Positions 1-7,984 of a DNA stretch of 64,000 nucleotides are shown here, piece by piece. A program made the position numbers and the translations under genes. Source of the stretch: M3007 sp044350425 (GTDB lineage Bacteria > Bacteroidota > Bacteroidia > Chitinophagales > Saprospiraceae); contig JBILHS010000012.1 in the NCBI GenBank assembly GCA_044350425.1, forward strand, positions 10,011 to 74,010. Reading direction: 5' to 3'. Under the pieces are notes generated by a model. It was given only the letters and a program-made list of their open reading frames with translations. It did no database searches and was not told where the DNA came from. The first letter of the stretch is position 1. Each line of letters starts with the position of its first letter.

Positions 1-495
1 AAGCTCATCATTATCTTCTATCTGCGTATTGATCAAAACAATAGGGATATTACGCTGGGCGCATTCAGCAAAAAGGAATTGGGCTTCCTTTAAAAACAAG
101 GGGGCGACCAAAACTGCGTCCGGTTGGGTTTCAAGCACTTTTGAAACGGTAGAAAGGAAGGTTTGGGGCTCAAAAATCGGGAAGAAATAGAATTCAACCA
201 TTGCTCCATAGTGGCGTACCGACTCAGCGGCGCGTTCCACCCCTTCTTTGGGCTGTTCCCAATATGGATCCGTGCGGTAATCTGGCAGTATGACTGCAAT
301 ACTGGTGGCTTTTCTGTTGTGCGCCAGGGTACGAGCCGCAATATTCGGCTCATAGCCCATTTCTTCCATCACCAGCTCAATTTTTTCCCGCAACGCAGCA
401 GATACATGACCACGTTTGTGAATCACCCGATCCACCGTTCCGCTGGATACCCCTACACGTTCAGCAATGTCTTTGATCCTGATTGGTTCTGCCAT
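1..495 (-). CDS. LacI-family transcriptional regulator, C-terminus cut by window edge
   Basis: Reading the minus strand from the ATG at 495 gives 165 codons without a stop up to the window edge. The first residues MAEPIRIKDIAERVGVSSGT form the classic LacI helix-turn-helix, followed by the hinge segment (NIAARTLA, about residues 70-77) and the start of a periplasmic-binding-protein-like ligand domain (IAVILPDY, then DAVLVAPLF). Proteins of this family bind palindromic operators as dimers and release them, or change affinity, on binding a sugar or sugar phosphate. It diverges from the amino-sugar operon starting at 783, and two LacI-type operators lie between them, so it most likely controls that operon. 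The ligand cannot be told from this half. The family call is firm; the regulatory target is inference. Confidence 0.93.
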   Translation of the reverse strand, partial: MAEPIRIKDIAERVGVSSGTVDRVIHKRGHVSAALREKIELVMEEMGYEPNIAARTLAHNRKATSIAVILPDYRTDPYWEQPKEGVERAAESVRHYGAMVEFYFFPIFEPQTFLSTVSKVLETQPDAVLVAPLFLKEAQFLFAECAQRNIPIVLINTQIEDNDEL

Positions 496-546
496 AGAAT
501 ATAGGATTTAAATTTGGGTGCAGCCAGATGATTCGCCAAAAACCTT

Positions 547-592
547 CCTTAACTGCTTCTTGTAAGCGTTGTCTAAAAACAAGCAGTTAAGG
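547..592. repeat. 12-bp inverted repeat in the divergent promoter region
   Basis: CCTTAACTGCTT (547-558) is repeated as its exact reverse complement AAGCAGTTAAGG (581-592) around a 22-base centre. It lies 52 bases upstream of the LacI start. It could be a hairpin in the lacI leader, a second operator, or a remnant terminator. No T-run follows on either strand, which speaks against an intrinsic terminator. Confidence 0.5.
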
Positions 593-653
593 TAGCCTTA
601 TTTGAGATAAAACTCCATTTTTAATAAAAGCAAATTTCCAAACAATATTAATA

Positions 654-701
654 CCGTGTACGCACACGGAAGAAATAAAAAAATTCCGTGTGCGTACACG
701 G
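654..701. promoter_or_regulatory. Pair of LacI-type operators
   Basis: Site 1 is CCGTGTACGCACACGG (654-669) and site 2 is CCGTGTGCGTACACGG (686-701). Each has perfect 6-bp half-sites (CCGTGT/ACACGG) around a 4-base core, and site 2 is the exact reverse complement of site 1. The mirror match extends to 18 bases on each side. Centre-to-centre distance is 32 bp, close to three helical turns, which would place two bound dimers on the same DNA face. The sites lie between the divergent LacI gene and the operon at 783. Site 2 covers the position expected for the -33 box of the promoter with its -7 box at 720-727, so repression by occlusion is the natural reading. The sequence is direct; binding by this regulator is inference. 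Confidence 0.85.
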
Positions 702-719
702 AATACAAAAACAGTGATT

Positions 720-727
720 TACATTTG
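720..727 (+). promoter_or_regulatory. Candidate -7 box for the sugar operon
   Basis: TACATTTG matches the Bacteroidota -7 consensus TAnnTTTG. Transcription would start near 734, leaving a leader of about 48 bases before the ATG at 783. No good -33 TTTG is visible 19 bases upstream; that position is occupied by the end of LacI operator 2. Confidence 0.55.
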
Positions 728-782
728 ACCCTGCCAAACATAAAATCTCATATTAAAGCTGGAAAAACTGTTTTACAACGCA

Positions 783-2720
783 ATGAGAATCAAGGAAAAA
801 GAATCTGTGGACTACCTGAAATACGAGCTTAAAATTTTTGAGAAGCTCCCGGTTAAAGTATGGAACGACCCACTGGAAGCTTCAAAACACGTTGCTAAAA
901 GCATCGCGCTGGCCATTCGTCAAAAGCAGCAGGATGGGGAAAAAATTGTCCTGGGCCTTGCTACCGGCAGTACTCCGATCAAGGTTTATGAAGAATTGGT
1001 CAGACTTCATAAACAAGAAGGTCTAAGCTTCCAAAATGTGATCACATTCAACCTGGACGAGTATTACCCAATGCCTAAAGAGGCCAGGCAGAGTTACTGG
1101 AGGTTCATGCACGAATACCTTTTTGACCACATCGACATTCCTCCTGCAAACATCCATATCCCGGATGGCACCATACCGATGGAGGGTATTTCCGCCTATT
1201 GTGAACATTATGAAAAGCTGATCGATCTTGCCGGCGGAATAGACATCCAGCTTTTAGGCATCGGTCGCACCGGACACATTGGTTTTAACGAACCCGGTGC
1301 CTGGGAGTCCTCCCCTACCCGTATGGTCCGACTGGATCATCTCACACGTCATGACGCCGCACGGGACTTTCAAAGCGAAGACGATGTACCTTACCGTGCC
1401 ATCACGATGGGTGTCGGAAGTATCTTTAAAGCCCGCACCATTTATCTCCTAGCTTTCGGACAACACAAAGCACATATCATCCAACAGGCTATAGAAGGAG
1501 AAATTACGCACTCTGTGCCTGCTTCATTTTTGCAAAAACACCCCAATACAAAAGTCATACTGGACAAAAGTGCCTCCGAAGAGTTGACCAAAATGAAATC
1601 GCCCTGGCTGGCAGGTATTTGTGAATGGAACGATGATCTGATTTGTAAAGCTGTAGTCTGGCTTGCTCAAAAAACAGGAAAACCCATTCTCAAACTCACC
1701 GACGAGGATTACAACGAACATGGTCTTAGTGATTTGATCATAGAAGAAGCAAACTCTTACGAACTGAACATCCGCATTTTCAACCGCTTGCAACGAACCA
1801 TCACAGGCTGGCCTGGTGGCAAACCTAATGCAGATGACTCTCACCGACCCGAACGTGCTAAGCCCGCCCATAAACGGATCATTCTGTTTAGCCCTCACCC
1901 CGATGATGATGTCATTTCAATGGGTGGCACTTTTCAAAGGCTGGTAGATCAAGGGCATGATATCCACGTCGCATACCAAACCTCCGGTAACATTGCGGTA
2001 CATGATTTTGATGCGCTGCGTTATGCAGAGTTCATGCTGGAGTTCGGAGAAACGCAAAAGACGCTGAGTGAGGAAAACCGCCAACTCTACAAAAAGGTCA
2101 TCCATTTCCTAAACACAAAAGGCGCCGCCGAGCTGGACATTCCGGAAGTTCGCAGCATCAAAGGCCTTATCCGCAGAGGCGAAGCTCGCGGGGGAGCTCG
2201 TTTTACAGGGCTTACTGACGACCATATACACTTCCTTGACATGCCGTTTTACGAGACTGGCGCAACCAGAAAGCTGCCACTTGGGGAGGCCGACATTCAA
2301 GTGATCGTTGACCTGATCGAACGAATAAAACCGCATCAGGTGTACGCCGCAGGTGACCTTGCTGACCCGCATGGTACCCACCGGGTTTGCCTGGACGCTA
2401 TTTTCGAAGCGTTCAACCGCCTCAAAAGCAATGCCTGGATGAAAGACTGCTGGCTTTGGATGTACCGGGGTGCCTGGCATGAATGGGCCGTGCATGAAAT
2501 TGAAATGGCCGTGCCTATGAGTCCGCAACAGCTGCGAAAAAAACGTCAGGCCATCTTTATGCACCAAAGTCAAAAGGACCGCCCACCATTTCCTGGTGAC
2601 GATAGCCGCGAATTCTGGCAACGTGCTGAAGATAGAAACCGTGAGTCTGCCATGATGTACCGTGCACTTGGACTGGCAGAATATGAGGCCATGGAAGCTT
2701 TTGTTCGTTGGAAAGGATGA
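783..2720 (+). CDS. Glucosamine-6-phosphate deaminase-like / PIG-L deacetylase fusion
   Basis: A 645-residue two-domain cytoplasmic protein. Residues about 25-290 are NagB-like (isomerase fold): GLATGSTP at 58-65 is the phosphate loop and D92 in LDEY matches the catalytic Asp72 of E. coli NagB. The GRTGHIGFNE segment at 161-170 keeps the equivalents of His143 and Glu148 but has Thr163 where E. coli has Asp141. Residues about 363-560 form a PIG-L/LmbE metal-dependent deacetylase domain with PHPDDD at 371-376 and the distal HGTH at 530-533. The same fusion is known in Bacteroidota, where it is annotated as glucosamine-6-phosphate deaminase. First gene of the operon; it overlaps the next gene by 4 bases. 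It probably deaminates, and perhaps N-deacetylates, an amino-sugar phosphate; the exact substrate is uncertain because of the Asp-to-Thr change. Confidence 0.88.
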   Translation: MRIKEKESVDYLKYELKIFEKLPVKVWNDPLEASKHVAKSIALAIRQKQQDGEKIVLGLATGSTPIKVYEELVRLHKQEGLSFQNVITFNLDEYYPMPKEARQSYWRFMHEYLFDHIDIPPANIHIPDGTIPMEGISAYCEHYEKLIDLAGGIDIQLLGIGRTGHIGFNEPGAWESSPTRMVRLDHLTRHDAARDFQSEDDVPYRAITMGVGSIFKARTIYLLAFGQHKAHIIQQAIEGEITHSVPASFLQKHPNTKVILDKSASEELTKMKSPWLAGICEWNDDLICKAVVWLAQKTGKPILKLTDEDYNEHGLSDLIIEEANSYELNIRIFNRLQRTITGWPGGKPNADDSHRPERAKPAHKRIILFSPHPDDDVISMGGTFQRLVDQGHDIHVAYQTSGNIAVHDFDALRYAEFMLEFGETQKTLSEENRQLYKKVIHFLNTKGAAELDIPEVRSIKGLIRRGEARGGARFTGLTDDHIHFLDMPFYETGATRKLPLGEADIQVIVDLIERIKPHQVYAAGDLADPHGTHRVCLDAIFEAFNRLKSNAWMKDCWLWMYRGAWHEWAVHEIEMAVPMSPQQLRKKRQAIFMHQSQKDRPPFPGDDSREFWQRAEDRNRESAMMYRALGLAEYEAMEAFVRWKG

Positions 2721-3520
2721 TCAAAACCGACCATAATTCTCAGCAACAGATAAATATGAGCCTTACTTCAACTCAAATCGATTTTTTTGAGAAAAACGGA
2801 TATCTCCAGATCGAGGATATTCTTAAGCCTGATGAACTTGGGCAGTACCAAAAGATTTACGATCAATTCCTCGACGGAACCATCAACACTTCCGGGAATC
2901 GAACCGACCTGGGTATCGGATTAGGGGATCAGAATGATCCCGGGGAAAAGATCACACAGATCATGTGGCCCAGTGATTTTGCGCCTTTGCTCGAAATGCC
3001 TTACCATCAAAGAGTGCTTCAGATTGCCCGGGAACTTATGGGCAAAGACCTCGACATGGATTTTGATATGATGATCAACAAGGCTCCACATACCAATACG
3101 CCTACCCCATGGCATCAGGACGCAGCTTATTGGGTGGATATGCCAGATAAACGCGCGGTAAGTTGCTGGCTGGCGCTGGATCCGGCCACTGTAGAAAATG
3201 GCTGTATGTGGTATGTACCAGGGTCACATTTAAGCCCAATGCGTCCACATCAGAGTGCAGCTAAAGGAGGTGCCTTAATGTGTGAGGCTTTTGAAGAAGA
3301 AGGCATCAGTATCCCTCTGCGTCCGGGTTCTTGTGTGCTCCATCACGGAGGGACCTTGCATTACAGCAGAGGAAATAGTACAGGCGCGAATAGAAGAGCA
3401 CTTATCATCAACCTCAGGCCAAAGGCCATGATCGATCTGGAACGTGCCCAGGGCTTCGACCATGGCCGGACAGGTGGTGCAGCTGATCGCAAAGTCCGCA
3501 ATTCAAACGCAGAGAACTAG
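2717..3520 (+). CDS. Phytanoyl-CoA dioxygenase (PhyH) family oxygenase
   Basis: A 267-residue non-haem Fe(II)/2-oxoglutarate oxygenase. The iron-binding HxD is in TPWHQDAAYW, and the distal His and 2-oxoglutarate-binding Arg lie in the segment HHGGTLHYSRGN...NRRA near the C-terminus. An ATG at 2717 overlaps the stop of the preceding gene (ATGA), suggesting translational coupling; an in-frame TTG at 2708 and an ATG at 2756 (MSLTSTQ) are alternatives, the last fitting the usual family N-terminus well. It sits inside a sugar-import operon that has no glycosidase. Family members hydroxylate diverse small molecules, so it may oxidatively trim a substituted sugar before deamination. That role is inference; the family call is firm. 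Confidence 0.87.
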   Translation: MIKTDHNSQQQINMSLTSTQIDFFEKNGYLQIEDILKPDELGQYQKIYDQFLDGTINTSGNRTDLGIGLGDQNDPGEKITQIMWPSDFAPLLEMPYHQRVLQIARELMGKDLDMDFDMMINKAPHTNTPTPWHQDAAYWVDMPDKRAVSCWLALDPATVENGCMWYVPGSHLSPMRPHQSAAKGGALMCEAFEEEGISIPLRPGSCVLHHGGTLHYSRGNSTGANRRALIINLRPKAMIDLERAQGFDHGRTGGAADRKVRNSNAEN

Positions 3521-3526
3521 CATATC

Positions 3527-4813
3527 ATGGAAAAAGCACCCACCATTCAAAATCAGAGCCATCGCAGTGCACTCGTGCTGCTGGGTATGCTTTTTTTTGT
3601 CTTTGGTTTTTTCAGCTGGATAAATGCAGTACTCATACCCTATTTTAAGCTGATTTGTAGCCTGAATGCGTCCCAGTCCATGTTGGTGGCATTTGCATTT
3701 TATATCTCTTATTTTGTAATGGCGATTCCCAGTTCCTGGGTTTTGCGCAGAACAGGGTTAAAAAACGGAATGACTGCAGGCCTGGTTGTAATGGCGTTGG
3801 GAGCATTGATATTTATCCCTGCAGCGATGCAGCGGGCCTACCCTTTGTTTTTGGTTGCATTGTTTGTACAAGCCACAGGATTAACCCTTTTACAAACGGC
3901 CTCCAACCCTTATATCACCATTCTTGGGCCACTCAATCGGGCAGCGCAAAGAATCAGCATCATGGGCATCTGTAATAAACTGGCTGGTGCTGTAGCACCC
4001 TTGACCCTGATAGATGTCCTAACTAAAAGCGATGACGAGGTAGATACGATCCACCGCCAATTGCCCTCTATGCCGCTGGCTGATCAGACCTTGCTATTCG
4101 ATGAGCTTTCTGCACGATTGATCCTACCTTATGCCGTGATGACAGCATTCCTGCTTGCCCTCGGTCTTTTGGTTAGATATTCCAGTCTTCCGGAATTAGA
4201 AGAGCCTGAATCCGAAAGCACTGACCAAGCTGCCAAAAGCAGTATTTTTCAATATCCGCACTTATTATTGGGAGCAATGACGATTTTTTGCGGTGTCAGC
4301 GTGGAAGTGTTGGCCGTAGATTCAATTATCGGGTATGGGCAGTACAAAGGCATGCTGTTTGAGGAAGCCCGGTATTTTGCCACCTATACCATGCTCTTTA
4401 TGATCAGCAGTTATCTGGTAGGTATTATTGCAACACCCAGATTTGTCCCCCAACGTCGCATGCTCCAGGGCACTGCAATCCTGGGGTTGTTATTTTCTAT
4501 GGCTGTTTTGATGCTTCCTGGTCATGCTTCAGTATGGGCCGTGTCATTGTTGGGTTTATCCAATGCCCTGCTTTGGCCATCCATCTGGCCTTTAGCGCTG
4601 GATGGTTTGGGGCGCTTCACCAAACAGGGTTCTGCGCTGCTTATTATGGGTGTCGTGGGTGGTGCACTTACCCCTTTACTTTATGGACTTTTATCAGACC
4701 AGTTTAACCCACAACAAGCCTATTGGATCCTTTTACCCCTTTATGCCTTCATCCTTTTTTATGCATCATCCGGGTATCGGATCGGGAAGATACTATCTGA
4801 AAAAACTAATTGA
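3527..4813 (+). CDS. MFS sugar:H+ symporter, FucP/NagP-like
   Basis: A 428-residue inner-membrane transporter with about 12 hydrophobic segments. The N-terminal FFVFGFFSWINAVLIPY stretch, the RRTG loop after TM2 and the LLQTASNPYI segment in TM4 are typical of the fucose/glucose-galactose/N-acetylglucosamine symporter branch (FucP, GluP, NagP). It starts 6 bases after the PhyH gene and is followed 42 bases later by susC-like, so it is the cytoplasmic-membrane step of the same operon. Given the NagB domain upstream, an amino sugar is the likely cargo, but the transporter sequence alone does not decide this. Confidence 0.9.
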   Translation: MEKAPTIQNQSHRSALVLLGMLFFVFGFFSWINAVLIPYFKLICSLNASQSMLVAFAFYISYFVMAIPSSWVLRRTGLKNGMTAGLVVMALGALIFIPAAMQRAYPLFLVALFVQATGLTLLQTASNPYITILGPLNRAAQRISIMGICNKLAGAVAPLTLIDVLTKSDDEVDTIHRQLPSMPLADQTLLFDELSARLILPYAVMTAFLLALGLLVRYSSLPELEEPESESTDQAAKSSIFQYPHLLLGAMTIFCGVSVEVLAVDSIIGYGQYKGMLFEEARYFATYTMLFMISSYLVGIIATPRFVPQRRMLQGTAILGLLFSMAVLMLPGHASVWAVSLLGLSNALLWPSIWPLALDGLGRFTKQGSALLIMGVVGGALTPLLYGLLSDQFNPQQAYWILLPLYAFILFYASSGYRIGKILSEKTN

Positions 4814-4855
4814 GCATTTTTTATCCAATCTTTTTCACTAAACAACTCATTTTGT

Positions 4856-7800
4856 ATGAAAGTCTTTTTTACAAAAATGTCTGACAGGGGTCTGTTTAAG
4901 ATTCCAGTGCTGCTCCTTTGTCTCGCATTGAGCGGGCAGGTGCTGGCACAGGCTGTCTCAGGCAAGGTGACAGACAGCGCCACGGGCGAAGCGCTCATCG
5001 GCGCTTCTATCAATGAAGCGGGTACACGCAACAGTACATTGACAGATGTGGATGGCAACTATCGCCTCACGGTCAGCAGCACTTCAGGCACGCTTGTAGT
5101 CAGTTATGTAGGCTACGAAACGGTACGGATTCCAATGGCTGGGAATACTACCGTAAACATTTCCATGGCCGGAAGTTCTGTACTTGACGAAGTGGTCGTT
5201 ACTGCTCTTGGTATTTCCCGTGAGAAAAAATCGCTTAGCTACTCTGCCACAGAGATCAGCACCGAAGAATTAAATCGCGTTAAAGATCCCAGCTTTGTCA
5301 ATTCACTTTCTGGTAAAGTGGCCGGGGTTCAGATCAACCGAAGCGGGTCTGGCGTAGGTGGTTCTACCAGAGTGGTGTTGCGTGGTAGCAAATCTACCCG
5401 CGATAACAATGTGCTTTATGTAATAGATGGTATCCCAATGTTCAACTATTCTCCGGCACAGCCTGGTGATATCTGGGGACAATCGGCTGGTTCCGGCTCA
5501 CCGGGTTCAGACGGTGGTGATGCGATCTCGAACCTCAACTCTGAGGATATTGAAAGCTCTACAGTCTTGAAAGGTGCGTCTGCGGCTGCACTTTATGGCT
5601 CTCAGGCTGCCAACGGGGTGATCCTGATTACCACCAAAAAAGGCAAACCTGGCATGACCACGGTGAATTTCTCCTCTAATCTGACTACAGAGAATCCCAT
5701 TGAATTGCCTGAACTTCAATTCTCCTACAATCAAACTGCACCTGGTTCATTGGACAGCTGGGGCACACGCGCTGCCAGCCCGGACCATGTGAAGGACTTT
5801 TTCCAAACCGGAACTACCCTGATCAATTCCTTGTCTCTGACAGGCGGCAATTCAACGGCACAGTCCTATTTTTCTTTTGCACACACGGGGGCTAAAGGAA
5901 TTGTTCCAACCAGTAACCTCCAGCGTTACAACCTTAATTTCAGGGAGACCGCTAATTTCTTTAAGAACAAACTGAATCTTAGCGCGAACCTGAATTACGT
6001 ACACCAGACCGGCAAAAACCGTCAGACTTCTGGTTTGTACTACAATCCCCTTACCGGTCTGTATTTCTTCCCACGCGGACTTGATTTTCAGGAGTATACA
6101 GACAATTATGAAACGTTTTCTTCTGCACGGAATACCAATGTGCAGAACTGGACCGCAGATCAGGACAACCAGCAAAATCCTTACTGGATCCTCAACCGTG
6201 TACCACGGGAAGATTCACGTGACCGTATGATCGCTATGGTGACCGGTATGTGGAAATTTAACAACTGGCTTAGTTTCCAGCTGCGTGGTTCTGCCGACAA
6301 GACCTACGACAAAAACGATCTAAAAGCTTATGCGTCTACCCAGACAACACTGGCAGATGCAAATGGTCGTTACATCCAGTCTAAGAATGAAGGTTCTTCC
6401 AGCTACGGTGATGCATTGTTTATCATTGATCGCCCTTCTGAGAAAATCGGATTCAATGCCGTGATTGGTACAAGCATTTACGATACTCGTCTTGGCACTC
6501 AGTTTATTGATTCCAAAGGTGCTGACCTGCGTTTTGCCAATGTGTTCAGCCTTCAGAATATCAAGCAGCCCGGAGCAAGCATTGCAGAAGGCCTGACCCG
6601 CCAGCAATTACAATCCGTTTTTGCCAGTGCACAAATTGGTTACAAAAGCATGGTTTACCTGGATGTGACCGGCCGCAACGACTGGTCTTCTACCCTGGCC
6701 TATACCAACAACACCTCGTTCTTCTATCCATCGGTAGGCCTCACTGGCATTCTGTCTGAAATGGTCACGATGAAAGGCATTGATTTCGCGAAAGTCCGCC
6801 TTTCTTATGCACAGGTGGGCAATGGTGTTTCTATTTATGACACCAATCCGCTCAATACCATCAGTTCTGTAAACGGCCTTCAGGTGAATACCGTACGTCC
6901 ATTGCCGGGAACAGAATTGAAGCCTGAATTATCTACTTCACTGGAAGCAGGTATTGATCTACGTACCTTACACAATCGCCTTGGATTCGACATTACGTAC
7001 TACAAATCGAATACTACCAATCAGCGCCTTTCTATTGCGGCTCCGTTTGGTTCAGGCTACACTGCCTATATCATCAACGCAGGTGATATCCAGAACAGCG
7101 GTATTGAAGCAATGATCAATTACACTCCGGTTCGTTCCAGCAAATTTGAATGGAATACCAGCCTGAACTTTACCCGCAACGTAAACAAAGTGGTAAAGCT
7201 GGATGATCGCCTGAGCGATGGGGTATTTACGATCTCTGGCGCAGGTGTAAACAACTACGCCATGGTGATCACCGAAGGTGGCCAATTTGGCGACATCCTG
7301 GGTAAAAAGTTTATGCGTGACGACAGAGGCAATATTATGCTGGATGCGGATAGCAAACCTATTTCAGGAGAATTTGGTATTGTTGGCAATCCAAACCCGG
7401 ACTTTATGCTCGGTTGGAACAACAATCTGAAATTTGGAAACTTCAACCTTGGATTCCTGATCGACGGTCGTTTTGGTGGTAAAGTAATGTCTATCACACA
7501 GGCAATGATCGATGAACTCGGTGTTTCACAGGCCTCTGCAGATGCGCGGAACAACGGTGGTATCGACGTAGGTGCTGTACGCCCTGACGGTTCAGCAGCA
7601 GGTAAGATCGATGCTCAAACCTGGTATCAAGCTGTGGGTGGCCGTGCAGGATTTACCGAAAACTATGTGTATGACGCTACGAATATCCGCTTCCGTGAAC
7701 TTTCAATTGGCTATGCGATACCCAAGTCTTTGGTCAGCAAATCTAACTGCCTCTCTGCTGTCCGGATTTCTGTAGTCGGCCGCAACCTGTTCTTCATCAC

Positions 7801-7921
7801 AAAAGACGCTCCATTCGATCCGGAGATCTCTATGTCTACCGGTACTGGCCTCCAAGGCGTAGATTCATTCGCTGCTCCTGCTACACGTAGCCTGGGTGTG
7901 AATTTGAACCTCACGTTCTGA
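4856..7921 (+). CDS. SusC/RagA-family TonB-dependent outer-membrane transporter
   Basis: A 1021-residue outer-membrane protein. Residues 1-32 are a signal peptide ending LAQA. Residues about 34-105 form a CarboxypepD_reg-like domain (VSGKVTD, VVSYVGYET). The TonB box region is DEVVVTALG at 111-119, followed by the plug (GVQINRSGSG, LYVIDGIPM, GASAAALYG, GVILITTKKG) and the 22-strand barrel to a C-terminal Phe. SusC partners with the SusD lipoprotein encoded next to import glycans or glycoconjugates using TonB energy. The operon lacks a surface glycoside hydrolase, so it probably takes up an oligomer or monomer already released. Length is typical. Confidence 0.97.
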   Translation: MKVFFTKMSDRGLFKIPVLLLCLALSGQVLAQAVSGKVTDSATGEALIGASINEAGTRNSTLTDVDGNYRLTVSSTSGTLVVSYVGYETVRIPMAGNTTVNISMAGSSVLDEVVVTALGISREKKSLSYSATEISTEELNRVKDPSFVNSLSGKVAGVQINRSGSGVGGSTRVVLRGSKSTRDNNVLYVIDGIPMFNYSPAQPGDIWGQSAGSGSPGSDGGDAISNLNSEDIESSTVLKGASAAALYGSQAANGVILITTKKGKPGMTTVNFSSNLTTENPIELPELQFSYNQTAPGSLDSWGTRAASPDHVKDFFQTGTTLINSLSLTGGNSTAQSYFSFAHTGAKGIVPTSNLQRYNLNFRETANFFKNKLNLSANLNYVHQTGKNRQTSGLYYNPLTGLYFFPRGLDFQEYTDNYETFSSARNTNVQNWTADQDNQQNPYWILNRVPREDSRDRMIAMVTGMWKFNNWLSFQLRGSADKTYDKNDLKAYASTQTTLADANGRYIQSKNEGSSSYGDALFIIDRPSEKIGFNAVIGTSIYDTRLGTQFIDSKGADLRFANVFSLQNIKQPGASIAEGLTRQQLQSVFASAQIGYKSMVYLDVTGRNDWSSTLAYTNNTSFFYPSVGLTGILSEMVTMKGIDFAKVRLSYAQVGNGVSIYDTNPLNTISSVNGLQVNTVRPLPGTELKPELSTSLEAGIDLRTLHNRLGFDITYYKSNTTNQRLSIAAPFGSGYTAYIINAGDIQNSGIEAMINYTPVRSSKFEWNTSLNFTRNVNKVVKLDDRLSDGVFTISGAGVNNYAMVITEGGQFGDILGKKFMRDDRGNIMLDADSKPISGEFGIVGNPNPDFMLGWNNNLKFGNFNLGFLIDGRFGGKVMSITQAMIDELGVSQASADARNNGGIDVGAVRPDGSAAGKIDAQTWYQAVGGRAGFTENYVYDATNIRFRELSIGYAIPKSLVSKSNCLSAVRISVVGRNLFFITKDAPFDPEISMSTGTGLQGVDSFAAPATRSLGVNLNLTF

Positions 7922-7984
7922 TCGGCTTCTTTTCTCTAAAACTGCGATGTCCCATCCAAAGACATTGTTTTCAAATCTTTGAAT

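Noticed and set aside
163..504. Plus-strand reading frame across the LacI gene
   Set aside because: It lies antisense to the clear LacI helix-turn-helix coding sequence and has no protein-like features.
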